From assembly GCA_028583605.1 (NCBI GenBank), contig CM053331.1:18088857-18152856 (forward strand): a stretch of DNA of 64,000 bases, given 5' to 3'. The position numbers and the translations under genes are program-made. The DNA comes from Dastarcus helophoroides (Eukaryota > Arthropoda > Insecta > Coleoptera > Bothrideridae). The notes under the pieces were generated by a model. It worked only from the letters and a program-made list of their open reading frames with translations. It made no database searches and had not been told where the DNA came from. This document shows positions 1 through 11,272 of this stretch, piece by piece. Numbering within the stretch: the first letter of the stretch is position 1; every line of letters begins with the position of its first letter.

Positions 1-2664
1 TTGTCGAATTTTGCTCATCTTTAAAAATTTTCGAAGAATAATTTACTTTCGATTTTCGGACCCAATTTGTCTACGTTGTGTTTAAAATTATTTTATTCCA
101 TTAAATTGTAACCCCAGCTCGTAGAGTCGACAGGGAAGTGTTATTAAATTCAAACAACAATTGACCTCAACGTTTTATTACAATAGGTCAACAAATAAAT
201 CAACAAAATTTTAAGTTTGTGATTTTCAAGTGTTCTTAAATATAATACAACAAAATAAAGTGAACCTGTTTGTTTCAACTTGTTTAAATTTGCTGGACAC
301 AGATCTAAGAGAAATATTTCTTTAGAAAATAAAGAGAATTCATTAAGCACAAGTAATCTGACATTCCTTGTCTAACTCTTTCGCTCGTATATGGTGCGTC
401 GGTTATTAATTTCCCAAAGTTTATTTTAACCCTAATAATCGCTATGCTTTCCCCAGCTGAGCCATTTAGTTTGTACTCAAAGGTTTTCAAACCAAATGCA
501 GCTAACTTTGTACCTGATTATCGGTGGGTGTTCGCAGGTTAGTTTGTACACAGAGGTTCTCAAACCATTATCAGGTGTCTGTTTTTATTCTCAAATCCTT
601 GTGAGTTTTGTCGCTTCTTTATTCAAACATACTTCACATAGCATACAGTTATCTGTTAAAGCTTTGAGCTAACAATATCCAAGGCATAAAGCTACGAGAA
701 AATGGAGCTCAAGCTCGGAAATGAAGTTGTGATTTATCGTAATAAATTAAATTTATAAATGTTGATTCAAGTTCAAGTTGATTCAGTTCTCTCGTTTTCT
801 CACTCTTTCTTTCTTTTCTTTGTTAACTTGTTCCTTTGTTTTTTTTTCTGTTTTTCTCATACCAAACTCAATCACTCGAACTTAAACCAGTGTCATAAAA
901 TAGACTAGGAATATTGTTCAGATTTCGTAGAAACTTTCTGGGCAGAATTTCCCTTCCAACACTACATCTACTTTTACGGCTACTGTTCTAAAGAAGGGGC
1001 GTTTCTGGCTTAGAAAGTGGCTAAGCTTGACTTAGCACAAAACATTAAAATTAAAGTTAGAAACTGGCAAGAAGTTCTCATTTCTTTCATCAAGACATCT
1101 CCCTAACGAGAGCTGATGCTGATACTGCTCGTTCACCTACGTTAGTACTTCCCATTTGTCAACAGATCTATAAGGCTCTCTTTGGGCCAGGTTGTCTTGT
1201 CCTATATTTTTGGGATTCAAGAAACCTACGAAGGAGAATCTGCGAACGAGGTAGCACTAGGTCAATACACCAAAACAAGAACTAGGTAAGAGCTCATTGT
1301 GGCTTATGCTCCTAGGATGTTAAGGTGTACAATGCCCACGTTTCTAGAACTTGCAGAACATCATCAGTAAAACCCAAATATATGTGTCTGCTGCCAGTTA
1401 CCGGACCTTTGTGGTGATGGGTATAAATTATTTTGGAACCCCTGGAAACTCAGCTCCAACAGCAGAACACTAAGATCGACCTTAAGGAAATGAAAATGTT
1501 TGTATGAAGCGAATGCGCTTTATTTCCTTTTCGTTTTCTTGTCTTTGTATTTTTTTTTATTTTTGTTTTATTTTTGTTTCCTTTTTTTTGAAACTGAGAC
1601 TGGTAGTTGCACCAGTCAGCGGTAGGGTTCTTGGCCCTATAATAATTTTCTAACAACGACTTTCTCATTCATTCGGTTTGTTGTGGAAGTTTTACATTCC
1701 TTTATTTTTTTTGTGTACGCCCCCCAACCCCATATTGATCAAAATTAGGAACAAGTATTTTCTCAAATTTTCGGAAAAGTTAAATAAATCATATAAGAGC
1801 GAAAAAACCATCAAATAAAATTATCGGACAATTTAAAATTTACTTGCCTACTTATTTCGTAGCAAACATCACACAAATGGCACAAGAATTTCACGTTGAA
1901 CAGAAATGTGTTTTTTTTTTTGTTCATTTACGTTAATTAGCACAAACAGAAGTAATTTCTTTTTTTTTAACCCCCGTATTTCGTACTCGTTTGCATAACT
2001 AGTTTCATCGAAGTTCCGTATTTAACTATTTTAAAGTTGGTCTTTGGTCTTTTATCTTTACGTCCCCCTACCCTTAATTTCTGGGAACCAAAAGATATCC
2101 TCTGCATCTCGCTAGAGGGCATGAGGATGCAGAATTCCTACTAATTTAAATATTTCTAATCCAAATTAACCCTTAAATAAATTTCGAAAAGGATTCTTAA
2201 ATTGAAAATCAAACTGCAAACCCATTTTGCATGATGTCGTCCCTTTATCTTGCAAGTTTTACTTCGATAATTGAAACTTAAATAACTTACAATTGTACGT
2301 GTTTATAAGGGCCTTTTTCGAACGTCCAATTCTTCCAGTCTACCACCACATGGTCTTGCCGAGATATTTGCAAAGGTCTCCGTTATTGACATGTTACCCT
2401 TATTTATTACTCTACTTTTCAGCGGTCCTTCAAAACTAACATGTTATTTTACTCAGTTTAGGAATCTGTGCTTGAAACAAACCAGGCCTAACAAATAACC
2501 CTTATCTAATTTGTGGACGCTAAGAAATCTGCTTCTCACGCAAAACGTTATGTTACAAAGAATTTTTATAATACAGTATTTGTAGATTTAATATTTCCAA
2601 GAAAATATTGAATAAAATTCAATTACATAAACACACGAGGAAATAGAACAGTTTAGTAGAACTC
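1..2664. other. Unassigned AT-rich sequence
   Basis: No convincing coding region, RNA gene or full element was recognised. Open frames are short and lack family motifs. A short repeated phrase (GTTTGTAC followed by a caa/cag-AGGTT run and TCAAACCA) occurs near 470-500 and again near 542-570, and T-rich runs lie at 785-855 and 1550-1595. It could be intergenic DNA or intron. Confidence 0.4.
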
Positions 2665-3095
2665 GACTCACCACACTACTTTGCCACATTTGTAGTATAG
2701 CATATTATACATCAAATTAATCAGGAAAATATGCCAAATTCAATAATGATAAAATCCAATATGGCGTCTATAAGAACTAACAAAGTTGACATAATTTTCT
2801 CGGAATCAGTTACATTTAGAAAAAATAAATGTACACCAATGAAAAGGTCTCAAAATCAACTTATTATAGTTTTTGAATTTTTTTAATCGAGCTTCCAATA
2901 AACAAGTTACAGCTGATTTGTAAAAATGGCGATTTTTAGTTTATTCTAAATAAAATCAAGACGAATTGAAATTCAATTGTTTTCTCAGTAAAAAAATATA
3001 GGGCATTATTCTCTGCACTATTTTGCCCATTTCAGCTTTGAATCTTTAATGGTTTTCGAGATCCCTGTAGTGAAAATCAAATTTGGTTCAACCTG
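2665..3095 (-). mobile_element. Solo arm of long-inverted-repeat family A
   Basis: This stretch matches the right arm of the two full family A elements at 6778-8237 and 35451-36873 along its length, ending in the same terminus (TTTGGTTCAACCTG followed by TA). Only one arm is present, so it is a truncated or half-deleted copy. It has no coding capacity. TA at the terminus is what Tc1/mariner-type insertion would leave. Confidence 0.75.
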
Positions 3096-3349
3096 TAGAT
3101 CTTTTTGTTTGAAATCTTCGGAAGTGTAAATGTACTGTATTATATAAAAAAAACAAATATGCAAAATGAAATAATGCATATGTATTTAATGAAGAGCTTT
3201 AATATACAGTGTCCCAAGTTAGACTACTAAAAAGGGATTTCTTTTTTATTTATGCATTTACGAAAAAAAGGCTTTCCTCAGAAAAACTCCGGCTTGTTCT
3301 AAATTCCTAATATTTACATTAATATTAGAACCACCCCTAATAGTAAATA

Positions 3350-3655
3350 ACAATGGCAATCGTGCATTCAACTATTACTGAAATATTACAGGTTCGCCAC
3401 CTTTTGGCAACACTGGTAATCCTGCATTTAACCGGTAATGAACCATTAGAAGTTTTCCATTACTGGCAATCCTGCATTCAACCAGTAACGAACAATTACA
3501 AGTTCGCCAGCTTTTGCCAATACTGGTAATCCTGCATTCAACCGGTAATAACCCATTACAGATTCGCCAGCTTTTATCGGTACTGGCAATCCTGCATTCA
3601 ATCAGTAATGGACTATTACAGGTTTGCCAGTACTGGCAATCCTGCATTGGGCCTA
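3350..3655. repeat. Degenerate minisatellite, 50-61 bp units
   Basis: About five imperfect units, each containing CCTGCATTCAACCGGTAAT, a CCATTACAG-like segment and TTCGCCAGCTTTT, begin near 3363, 3424, 3474, 3534 and 3594. Spacing alternates between roughly 50 and 60 bases because some units lack part of the CGCCAGCTTTT block. The frames open across it on both strands are by-products of the repeat. Confidence 0.8.
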
Positions 3656-4077
3656 TACTGGTCAATGCTCGGCCGTTGTCCAATGTTTGCTGGATACTCT
3701 TTAAAATATCATTTTTGGTGATTTTAGATCAAGCAGTGGTTTTTATAAAGAATGACTTTTTCTCATAAACCCACAAATAAAAACGGAATCCCCCTTCAGT
3801 ACTTTATTTTGGGACACACTTTATTGTCATATGCACTTTATATTTACTTTGCATATTACCTAGACTCTAATAATGACTCTCAAATTAATTTCTTTAATAG
3901 TTTTGTTAGGCTAATCTTATTAATTTTTTCCCTCCTTGGGGTGTAAAATATGGAAACAATGCCTTTAATCTGCCTACTTCTAGTTATCTAGACATGAGTT
4001 TACTGTAAATGTCAATTAATATAAAATTAATTAACGACAAACGTCAAACATCAATTTTACATATTCTTTAAACTAAA

Positions 4078-4833
4078 ATGGGCTGCGATGGTGGAACAAT
4101 TCCGAGACGAGATGAATTAGTTAGAATGAAAAAGAAAATGGAAACTAAGGATAAAGCAGCGCAGAGGGAATTTGAATGGAAGTACTGCTCCCTTTCACAA
4201 GAAGTTCTTCAGTCCCCAATAGTTGCTTGTAAATTAGGGCGCCTATACAACAAGATAGCTGTCATTAATTTTTTACTTAATAAAAAAAATAGTGTTCAAG
4301 AAAATCCAAGCCATATAAAAACTCTGAGGGACGTCAAACAATTGCAACTAACACCAAACCCTGTTTACTCCGAAAATATTGCTGGTACTCATATTTCATC
4401 TTACATGTGCCCTGTAACTGGGCAGGAAATGAATGGCATGTTTCGGTTCGTTGCTTTGTGGTCTTGTGGCTGTGTCATGTCTGAACGAGCATTGAAAGAA
4501 GTTGAGACAAAAGTGTGCCTAGTGTGCCAAAAACCCTTCAATATTGGCGATATTGTCGTATTAAATTCAAATAACGATGACTTACTAATCAAAAGGAACA
4601 GCCATGGAAAATGTCGGGACGACGCCAAAAAGAAAAAATCCAAAAATCGTTATGAACTTACTTCGAAACCTAAGCCATTAAATAATATTTTCAAGCGAAA
4701 TACATCCGGCTTAATGTTCCCCTGCAAGCTTTTAAAAAATCCAGCAATTAAACAAAGCAGGAAGGAGCAAGGTTCATTAAGACACCTCCAAACTTCCGAG
4801 GTATTTAAGTCAATATTTCAAGGAATGTGTTAG
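4078..4833 (+). CDS. Rtf2: Replication termination factor 2 (RTF2) homologue
   Basis: The 251-residue product begins MGCDGGTIPRRDELV, the hallmark N-terminus of the RTF2 family (fission yeast Rtf2, human RTF2/RTFDC1), a nuclear protein with RING-like domains that acts at replication forks. Residues 36-69 hold the first U-box/RING-like segment (KYCSLSQEVLQSPIVACKLG). Residues 109-162 hold the second, with C111, C130, C132, C147 and C150 and the conserved CGCVMSERALKE stretch. A basic, Lys-rich tail follows, and the protein ends soon after SEVFKSIF, where vertebrate RTF2 continues for about 20 more residues, so it is somewhat short. The reading frame is uninterrupted and has no introns. The start is the first ATG, in a favourable context (AAAATGG). 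It may be the true single-exon gene or a retrocopy; no poly(A) tract or flanking target duplication was seen, and the intact frame argues for function. Confidence 0.9.
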   Translation: MGCDGGTIPRRDELVRMKKKMETKDKAAQREFEWKYCSLSQEVLQSPIVACKLGRLYNKIAVINFLLNKKNSVQENPSHIKTLRDVKQLQLTPNPVYSENIAGTHISSYMCPVTGQEMNGMFRFVALWSCGCVMSERALKEVETKVCLVCQKPFNIGDIVVLNSNNDDLLIKRNSHGKCRDDAKKKKSKNRYELTSKPKPLNNIFKRNTSGLMFPCKLLKNPAIKQSRKEQGSLRHLQTSEVFKSIFQGMC

Positions 4834-4868
4834 CAGCTCAGATTTGTAGCAACACAAGTTGAATTGAA

Positions 4869-4874
4869 AATAAA
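4869..4874 (+). promoter_or_regulatory. Polyadenylation signal after RTF2
   Basis: A canonical AATAAA lies 35 bases after the RTF2 stop codon, followed about 30 bases later by a GT/T-rich stretch (TTGTTATC then a T run). This is the usual layout for a cleavage and polyadenylation site and implies a very short 3' UTR. Confidence 0.6.
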
Positions 4875-4879
4875 ATATT

Positions 4880-5685
4880 GTGGGCCAATCATTGTTATCT
4901 TTTTTTTTCGAGCTATTACCTTGGGAATTTCCAATGATATATACGTAAAATGTGTCAAAGCAAAAAAATTTTAAAATAGTACTTGTCTGTAATGAGGATT
5001 TTCGAACCTAACTTTTCTGTGATAGGTATAACTAAATTAACAAATATAGCTATTTTTTATACCTAATCATATAATTAAATCAGTCACAAGTCATTACACG
5101 AATCGTGGAAAAATATTTTCAAAGTTAGCTTAGTTGAAAAAACCCCCTTGCAACTTAACACTGCATGCAACTTAACACGCGGCATATAGGCATGGTAGCA
5201 AGTATTAAATATTAAGTGTAATGGTAGTGTCGTGAGTTGTAATTTAATTTTTAAAAGACAAGGCAAATCCTCAACCAAGTCATGTTTTCACTATTTAAAA
5301 GATTGTTAATCATATAAGATATATAAATAAATAGAATAAATAAAAATTGATGCATAAATAGTTCGGTTAATAGTTTTACAGCTGCGCCCCACGTTTTTTG
5401 TTTTAAATCTTGCAAATAGCTATTAAAAATTCATAATCACAATTTTTCAGGACCATCTGTATGGAGTTAGGAATCTGTATGGCATTATAAATCTGTATGG
5501 AACTAGGAGAAATTATTTTATACTTTTTGGTCCGTTTTAAAAGAACGTGTTATTTTAAAAAGTTTTTTGTATTTTAATTATTTATTACCTAACATGAAAG
5601 GCAGTTAAAATTAGCCTTCTGACAATACTACATGATGTGGGGTTACATTTGATAGTTTTCATGCAAATGAACTTTCCATTTAAAA
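4880..5685. other. Unassigned AT-rich sequence
   Basis: Nothing recognisable. Short frames here carry no family motif. Confidence 0.4.
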
Positions 5686-5689
5686 TTTT

Positions 5690-6670
5690 TCGGTAATTAT
5701 TAGATTTGCAAACCTGGATAACTCTGTATAACTAAAGAATATACGACAACATTCCTATGATTTATATAAACGTAAGTCTCTCAGTGATTGCTTATGCCAC
5801 AAGTTGGTTAATACTACATTATACAGAGTGTTTACAAATGGCTTTTTTCGGATATAGGAGCCTCTACTAGAAAAATAACCCATTAAAACCCTACAGATGT
5901 ACATTACTAAACAAAATTTCATTTTAATATCTCTACAGACTTCCAAAAGTTTTCATGTAAACGATCCTATAAAGTACATATTTTTAATTGTCAAATTTTC
6001 AGGCACCCAGATAAATATCTGCCCAGTTTTGACTATTATTTACAAATCTTAACAATTTGTTTAAATGTTAATATTACTAACTATTTATTTAATTGGAAAT
6101 AATTGCAAATAATCCTAGTTGGGTTTACCAAAAACTTAAAAATTAAAAAAAAAAATAATTTATTATTAATTAATTACCGTAATTTGTAATTAGTATTATT
6201 AGAAAGGTAATTTTTTTGGCATAAGGTAATAGAAATAGACCATTCTAATTAAAATTTTTTAGTAATTATTGGATTTGCAAACTCCCATCACTCTGTATAA
6301 CTGAAAAATATAAAACAACATTTTAATGGTTTGTGGAAACTAAACGACTATCAACGATTGTTTATGTTGCAAATTGGTTAATACTACACCATACTGAGTG
6401 TTTACAAATGGCTGCATTGGAGTCCTATTTCCGGATTTATGATCCTCTATTAGGAAAAGGACGGATCAAACCCCCATAAACTCTATATTATTTTGCTGCA
6501 TTTTTATAGGGCTATCAAAATATGTAAAGTATACAGGGTGTTCTATTAAAAAAAAGAAAGTTTATATCAACACTTTATATATGATTGGTAGAATAAAACG
6601 AAAATAATTTTAAAATGTGCTCCCTGTAGATGTACACCACTGGACAAAATTTCATTTTTATATCTTTTCA
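5690..6670. repeat. Diverged direct-repeat pair, offset about 570 bp
   Basis: The block 5690-5945 recurs from about 6253. Shared landmarks are TTTGCAAAC...ACTCTGTATAACT, TTGGTTAATACTACA, GAGTGTTTACAAATGGCT and CCTCTA. The last part (GATGTACA...GGACAAAATTTCATTTT) reappears near 6615 inside the small MITE-like element. It looks like two decayed copies of one interspersed repeat; no coding capacity was found. Confidence 0.6.
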
Positions 6671-6714
6671 GGCTTAGGAGCTATCTTTCGTCCACCCACT
6701 AATGGCGGACCCTG
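6534..6714. mobile_element. Short MITE-like element with TA flanks
   Basis: A 181-bp segment bounded by CAGGGT at the left and ACCCTG at the right, with TA immediately outside both ends (6532-6533 and 6715-6716). The terminal inverted repeats are very short. The left subterminal text (GTTCTATT...AAGAAAGTT) resembles a segment of the arms of the large mariner at 8747-11950. Non-coding, probably mobilised by a Tc1/mariner transposase. Confidence 0.5.
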
Positions 6715-6777
6715 TATACGATTAAAATTCATTTAACAATACATTTTTATTTTCTTATTATTTATTTTACTATTATA

Positions 6778-8237
6778 AAGGTTGAACCAAATTTGATTTC
6801 CACTACAGGGGTCTCGTAAACTATTAGAGATACAACGAAGCTTAAATGGGCAAAGTAGTGCAGAATTTAATGCTGTATATTATTTCGCTGAGAAAACAAT
6901 TGAATTTTAATTCGCCTTGGTTTTATTAAGAAAAAACTGAAAATTGCGATTTTTAAAAATCAGCAGTAACTTGTTTATTTGAAATCTAATTAAATAAATT
7001 CAAAAAATGTAATAAGTTGTCTTTTGAGGCCTTTTTATTGGGGTTCGTTAATTTTTTCTAAATTTAACTGTTTCCGAGAAAATTATATCAACTTTGTTAT
7101 TTGTTATGGACGCCGTACTGGATTTTCTCATTTTCGAATTTTGCATATTTTTGTGATTAATTTGATATACAACATGCCATACTTCAAATGTGTCAAAGTG
7201 TTAAATAAACTAATTTTCTATTTTTAAACAAAAAAGTTATAGTACAGTTATTAATAAAAATACAGTACCTAATTACGTAACAATAATTATTAAAAAACTA
7301 AAAATACTGTTACTAACTGCGCAATATTTAAACAGTTATTAGTATAATTTTAACGTGCATGCACCCTTTAAATGGCGTTATTCTATCAAAAAGTGTAGAC
7401 GTTTTAAAAATTTTGTCGGCAAGTTTTACAAAAATTCTTTATACATTGAATACTTATTTGTGTAACGTGAAATATCTAACATTAGAAATGACTCTCATAT
7501 TTATGCATCTTATCCGTCCTAAAATATTTAACTTACAGAGAAGTCTAGAACGCACACTTGCGTAAAAGTCATGGGAAAGTCTTCCTTAATAAAGCCCTTA
7601 GAATGTTTTGAAAATTACGTAATGCAAAGGGAATCATCCATCTTACGATTATTAATAAATGTTTCAATACTATACGGTTTGTTAGAATATTTTTGCTATT
7701 TTAATAATATTAATTGCTTTTTTCGAAACAGTATTTTTTATTATTAAAAGTTATGGCACTTGCATCGCCTACTATAAATTTTTGTTTAAAAATAAACAAT
7801 TAATTAATTTAGTTTACTTTAACACATTTAAAGTATGGCATAACATACATCAAATTAATAAGAAAAATATGCCAAATTCGAAAATGATAAAATCCAACCT
7901 AGCATCCATAAGAAATAACAAAGTTGACATAATTTTTTCGGAAACAGCTAAATTTAGAAAAAAATAATGTACACCATTGAAAAAGTCTCAAAAAACAACT
8001 AATTATATATTTTGAATTTTTTCAATCGGATTTTAAATAAACAAGTTACAGCTGATTTTTAAAAATATCGATTTTCAGTTTTTTCTAAATAAAATCAAAA
8101 CAAAGTGGTATTCAATTGTTTCCTCAGCAAAATAATATTAGGCATTAAATTCTGCACTACTTTTCCCATTTAAGCTTCCTTGTATCTTTAATGGTTTATG
8201 AGATCCCTGTAGTGGAAATCAAATTTGGTTCAACCTG
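6778..8237. mobile_element. Long-inverted-repeat family A, full copy 1
   Basis: A 1460-bp element with inverted arms of about 450 bp (left to about 7230, right from about 7770), beginning AAGGTTGAACCAAATTTG and ending with its complement, with TA outside both ends. The core (about 7250-7740) matches the core of the second full copy at 35451-36873, including TAGAACGCACACTTGCGTA and AATAAAGCCCTTAGAATG. No transposase is encoded; the short frames in the arms are shared by all copies and are not genes. It is best described as a non-autonomous, long-TIR element of Tc1/mariner type. Confidence 0.8.
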
Positions 8238-8372
8238 TATATTTATTTTATTTTATTCTCCTTATCCAAGTAATGCACAACATTGAAAATGAAAGAAATA
8301 AATTTATTATTTCATAAATCAGCGACTTTTAGGAAAAATCCTGAAAGAGATCAATTTTTATTTTTAAATGTA

Positions 8373-8744
8373 CCGGGTAGCCAACTAAAAAAGGACGCCG
8401 GCTCTATCTCAGCAACGAACCATCCCACAGTTTTGAGAAAAAAATGTCAATAAAAAAGTGGCCCTGAAAAATCGCTGAAAAATATTTTTGAGGTTCTAAA
8501 GTGATTACTAGGTGGCGTAACACGTGGAGCTTAATAGAATATTAGAATTTTCTCGAAATTTTGCTTTATTGAGGTATATCGAAAATTCATGCATTTTAAT
8601 CCTAGAGTAGTTTTGATATGTTTTTGTTTTACACTCTTGCTTCTATCTCTAAAAATAAAGTGGTGGGGAAACATCGGAAAAAAAAATTTTTAAATACCAT
8701 TTATTTCAGTTAGCCTCAATAAAATTTAACACATTTAATCTGTA
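8373..8744. mobile_element. Family C repeat, copy 1, left part
   Basis: It begins with CCGGGTAGCCAACTAAAAAA after a TA and matches the complement of family C copies at 13238-13805 and 34312-34837. It stops at 8744 where the 3.2-kb mariner enters, and resumes at 11953. Non-coding. Confidence 0.75.
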
Positions 8745-8746
8745 TA

Positions 8747-9424
8747 CAGGGTGAGTCACTAAGCGGGAATCGGTCTTTGGTAGGCGTATCGTTCAAAATA
8801 TCGAAAAATGTTTCAAATAAAAGTTGTTCGCAATAAAGTTCTCCACAACCTAAAATTATTGTTAAATATGGCGGCCTTCCGGTTGCACCGGAAATGAACA
8901 CAACTTTCTTATTTTAAATAGAACACCCTATGTATTTTTACATTTTTTCATTCCTTGTTAAAAATGAATATGAATTTATTAAGACGACATAGGCATTTAG
9001 TTAAACCGTTTTCGCGTAATTTAATTTTTTTGGTTAAATTTGACGATTTCGGAGCTTGACGCCATTAACGATATTTTCCAAACGCAATGGCTCAGAGTTG
9101 TGGGGCATACGGTTTTGGATTCAGGAAGAAATGGAGTATTTGTTTACGTCTTTGCTGTTAGCAAGATTCATTAAATTTCTTCACATCCGTCCACTCAATT
9201 CTTCAGTTGTTCAAACATGCATAACTTAATTTTTTCAAATAGAACCACCTATCTTGGATTATCTTATCGGATGCGAAATTAAATTACCTTTTTTTTGGTA
9301 GCAGGTATTGCCACCTCCGTTCAATAATTTTTGAGAAATTTAGAATTTTGTAAAAATTTTAATTAATTTCGTATTATCGCGTTAGCCCTGGATGTCGCGG
9401 TTTTGTTTCGTCTCGTTTGTCCTG
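8747..9424 (+). repeat. Left terminal inverted repeat of mariner composite
   Basis: Pairs with 11273-11950 in inverted orientation. Near its inner edge it holds the segment CGCGTTAGCCCTGGATGTCG, which occurs as its complement near 11308. Relative to the right arm it lacks roughly 45 bases between this segment and the transposase ATG. Confidence 0.85.
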
Positions 9425-9437
9425 CAAATTACAGAAA

Positions 9438-10058
9438 ATGTTTTTCGAACAAGAATCGGTTGATATGGTTTACACTTAACATTTTTTAAAGACAATTATT
9501 TTTTGAAAACTAGGTCAATTGTTAGAGTAAGGCAAACACAATGGCCCAAATATTAATTATGAACTAAAATAATGAAAATTCAAAAAAAATAAACAATTTT
9601 ATTAGAGTTTGTAACATGTAGGTATGCCCAACGGTTTGTCGACCAGAGATGTTCAAATTTAGTGGCATTCTTCAGGTTGTGGCTAACTGGAATTACAGAA
9701 TACGAGAAAAAGGACCGTAGAAAACCAACGGCGCATGAAGAAAACCAAGTTTCAGTAGTGGCTGCTGCTGTCCAATATCCGCACTTAAGAACCAGAAGAA
9801 TAAGTGTGACATTACAAATAAGCCAAAAATCGGTTTCATGATTGTTGTGTAAAAACAAGTTTCATCCGTATCACACCTAGCTAGTTAAAGAACTCAATCA
9901 AGCTGACTAACAATCGATGCAGTTGTGTGAATGGACGTTACATAATCTGCAGGGACAAAATGACCGTTTCGGACATTGTACTATTTACCGACGAATGTAC
10001 CTAACATTTTTTAAGAACCGCTTCGTGATACTGAAAATCATCATTGGATTTCAGTGTA
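9438..10058 (+). pseudogene. Decayed mariner transposase, inverted second copy
   Basis: The translation starts MFFEQESVDMVY, matching MFSQEELVDMVY of the - strand copy. About 130 unrelated bases (9479-9610) interrupt it. It then continues with YAQRFVDQR, YEKKDRRKPTAHEENQV, LQISQKSVS, NKFHPY and LNQAD, each with a direct counterpart in the other copy. Several stop codons and shifts are present, and the frame fades out near the TENHHW-like segment, before the second catalytic Asp. This is a non-functional N-terminal half, present because the element is an inverted duplication. Confidence 0.85.
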
Positions 10059-10153
10059 AAACATTAAAGAAAGTAAATAAACAATAAACAAATCGGTAAC
10101 AGTAAGTTGCAACAAATATTAAGAAGAATACATAAACAATGGTAATAATAACA

Positions 10154-11212
10154 TTAAATTAAATGTTCAACATAACCACCAGCTTCACGATGGCAAATGC
10201 GCAGTTTCTGTAGCAATTCATTGTTCACATCCACCAAGACGTTTTCATTGATATTTTGGAAAGCAACACGAACCCGGTCCATCATGTCTTCTCGGGTAGT
10301 TGGTGGTTCCTGGTACACAATTTGCTTAACATGACCCCACAAGAAAAAGTCTGGCTTAGTTAAATCCGGTGATCTTGCGGGCTACGCCACTGAACCTTCT
10401 CTTCCTATCCACTTGTTAGGGAATTGTGTATTGAGGAACTCCCTTACATCCCTTCCATAATGTGCCGGTGCCCCATCATGTTAGAACCACATTTGCCGCA
10501 CGACAGCAAGAGGCAAATTGTCTATCATTTCGGGCAATTGATTTTGCAAAAAATGCAAGTTATTGTTGGTTTTTAAATGTTCATTAAAGAAGTGTGGTCC
10601 GACAACAAATCTTCCTATGACACCACTCCAAACATTCAGAGACCACCTATGCTGATGGTCTAAGGGCCTTATCCAATGAGGATTTTCAGTGTGGTAGTAA
10701 TAGGAGTTGTGTCTTCCCACGAAGCCGTTCTTCTGAAATGTACATTCGTCGGTAAATAGTACATTGTCCAAAAAGTCATTTTGTTCTTGTAGTTTTCGTA
10801 ACGCCCACTCACAAAACTGCATTCGGTTGTTGAAATTAGCTTGATTGAGTTCCTGTACTAGCTGGACACGATACGGATGAAACTTATTTTTACGCAAGAT
10901 TCTTGAAACCGAGGTTTGACTTATTTGTAATTCCGTGCTTATTATTCTGGTACTTAAATGCGGATCTTGGACAACAGCAGCCGCTACTAAGACTTGGTTT
11001 TCTTCATGCGTCGTTGGTTTTCTACGCTCCTTTTTCTCGTATTTCGTACTACCAGTTCGCTCAAACCTCTCTCTCAATTTAGAGAATGCCGCTGAATTTG
11101 GATGTCTCCGATCGGCAAAGCGTTGGGTATAAATTCTTGAGGCAAGAAATGGATTTCTGTCAGCAGTGCCCAAGGCGTAAACCATATCGACCAATTCTTC
11201 TTGAGAAAACAT
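10154..11212 (-). pseudogene. Tc1/mariner DDE transposase, two stops
   Basis: Reads from the ATG at 11210-11212 through an N-terminal helix-turn-helix (LVDMVYALGTADRNPFLASR, then LQISQTSVSRILRKNKFHPY) into a DDE/DDD integrase-type catalytic core. The first acidic residue is in LFTDECTF, the second in HDGAPAH, and the third in PARSPDLTKPDFFLWG. Counting the in-frame stop as one residue, 41 positions separate the second and third, an unusual DD41D spacing. The C-terminus is RICHREAGGYVEHLI. Two nonsense codons break it: TAA at 10481-10483 (just before HDGAPAH, where Gln would fit) and TAG at 10382-10384 (before PARSPD, where Trp would fit). Otherwise the frame is intact, so loss of function is recent. 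It would have cut and pasted the surrounding element at TA. Confidence 0.9.
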
Positions 11213-11272
11213 TGTCTTTCAGTACTAATACCAAGACCTCGCGACAACAATGAGATAAAGTGTCAGTTATTG

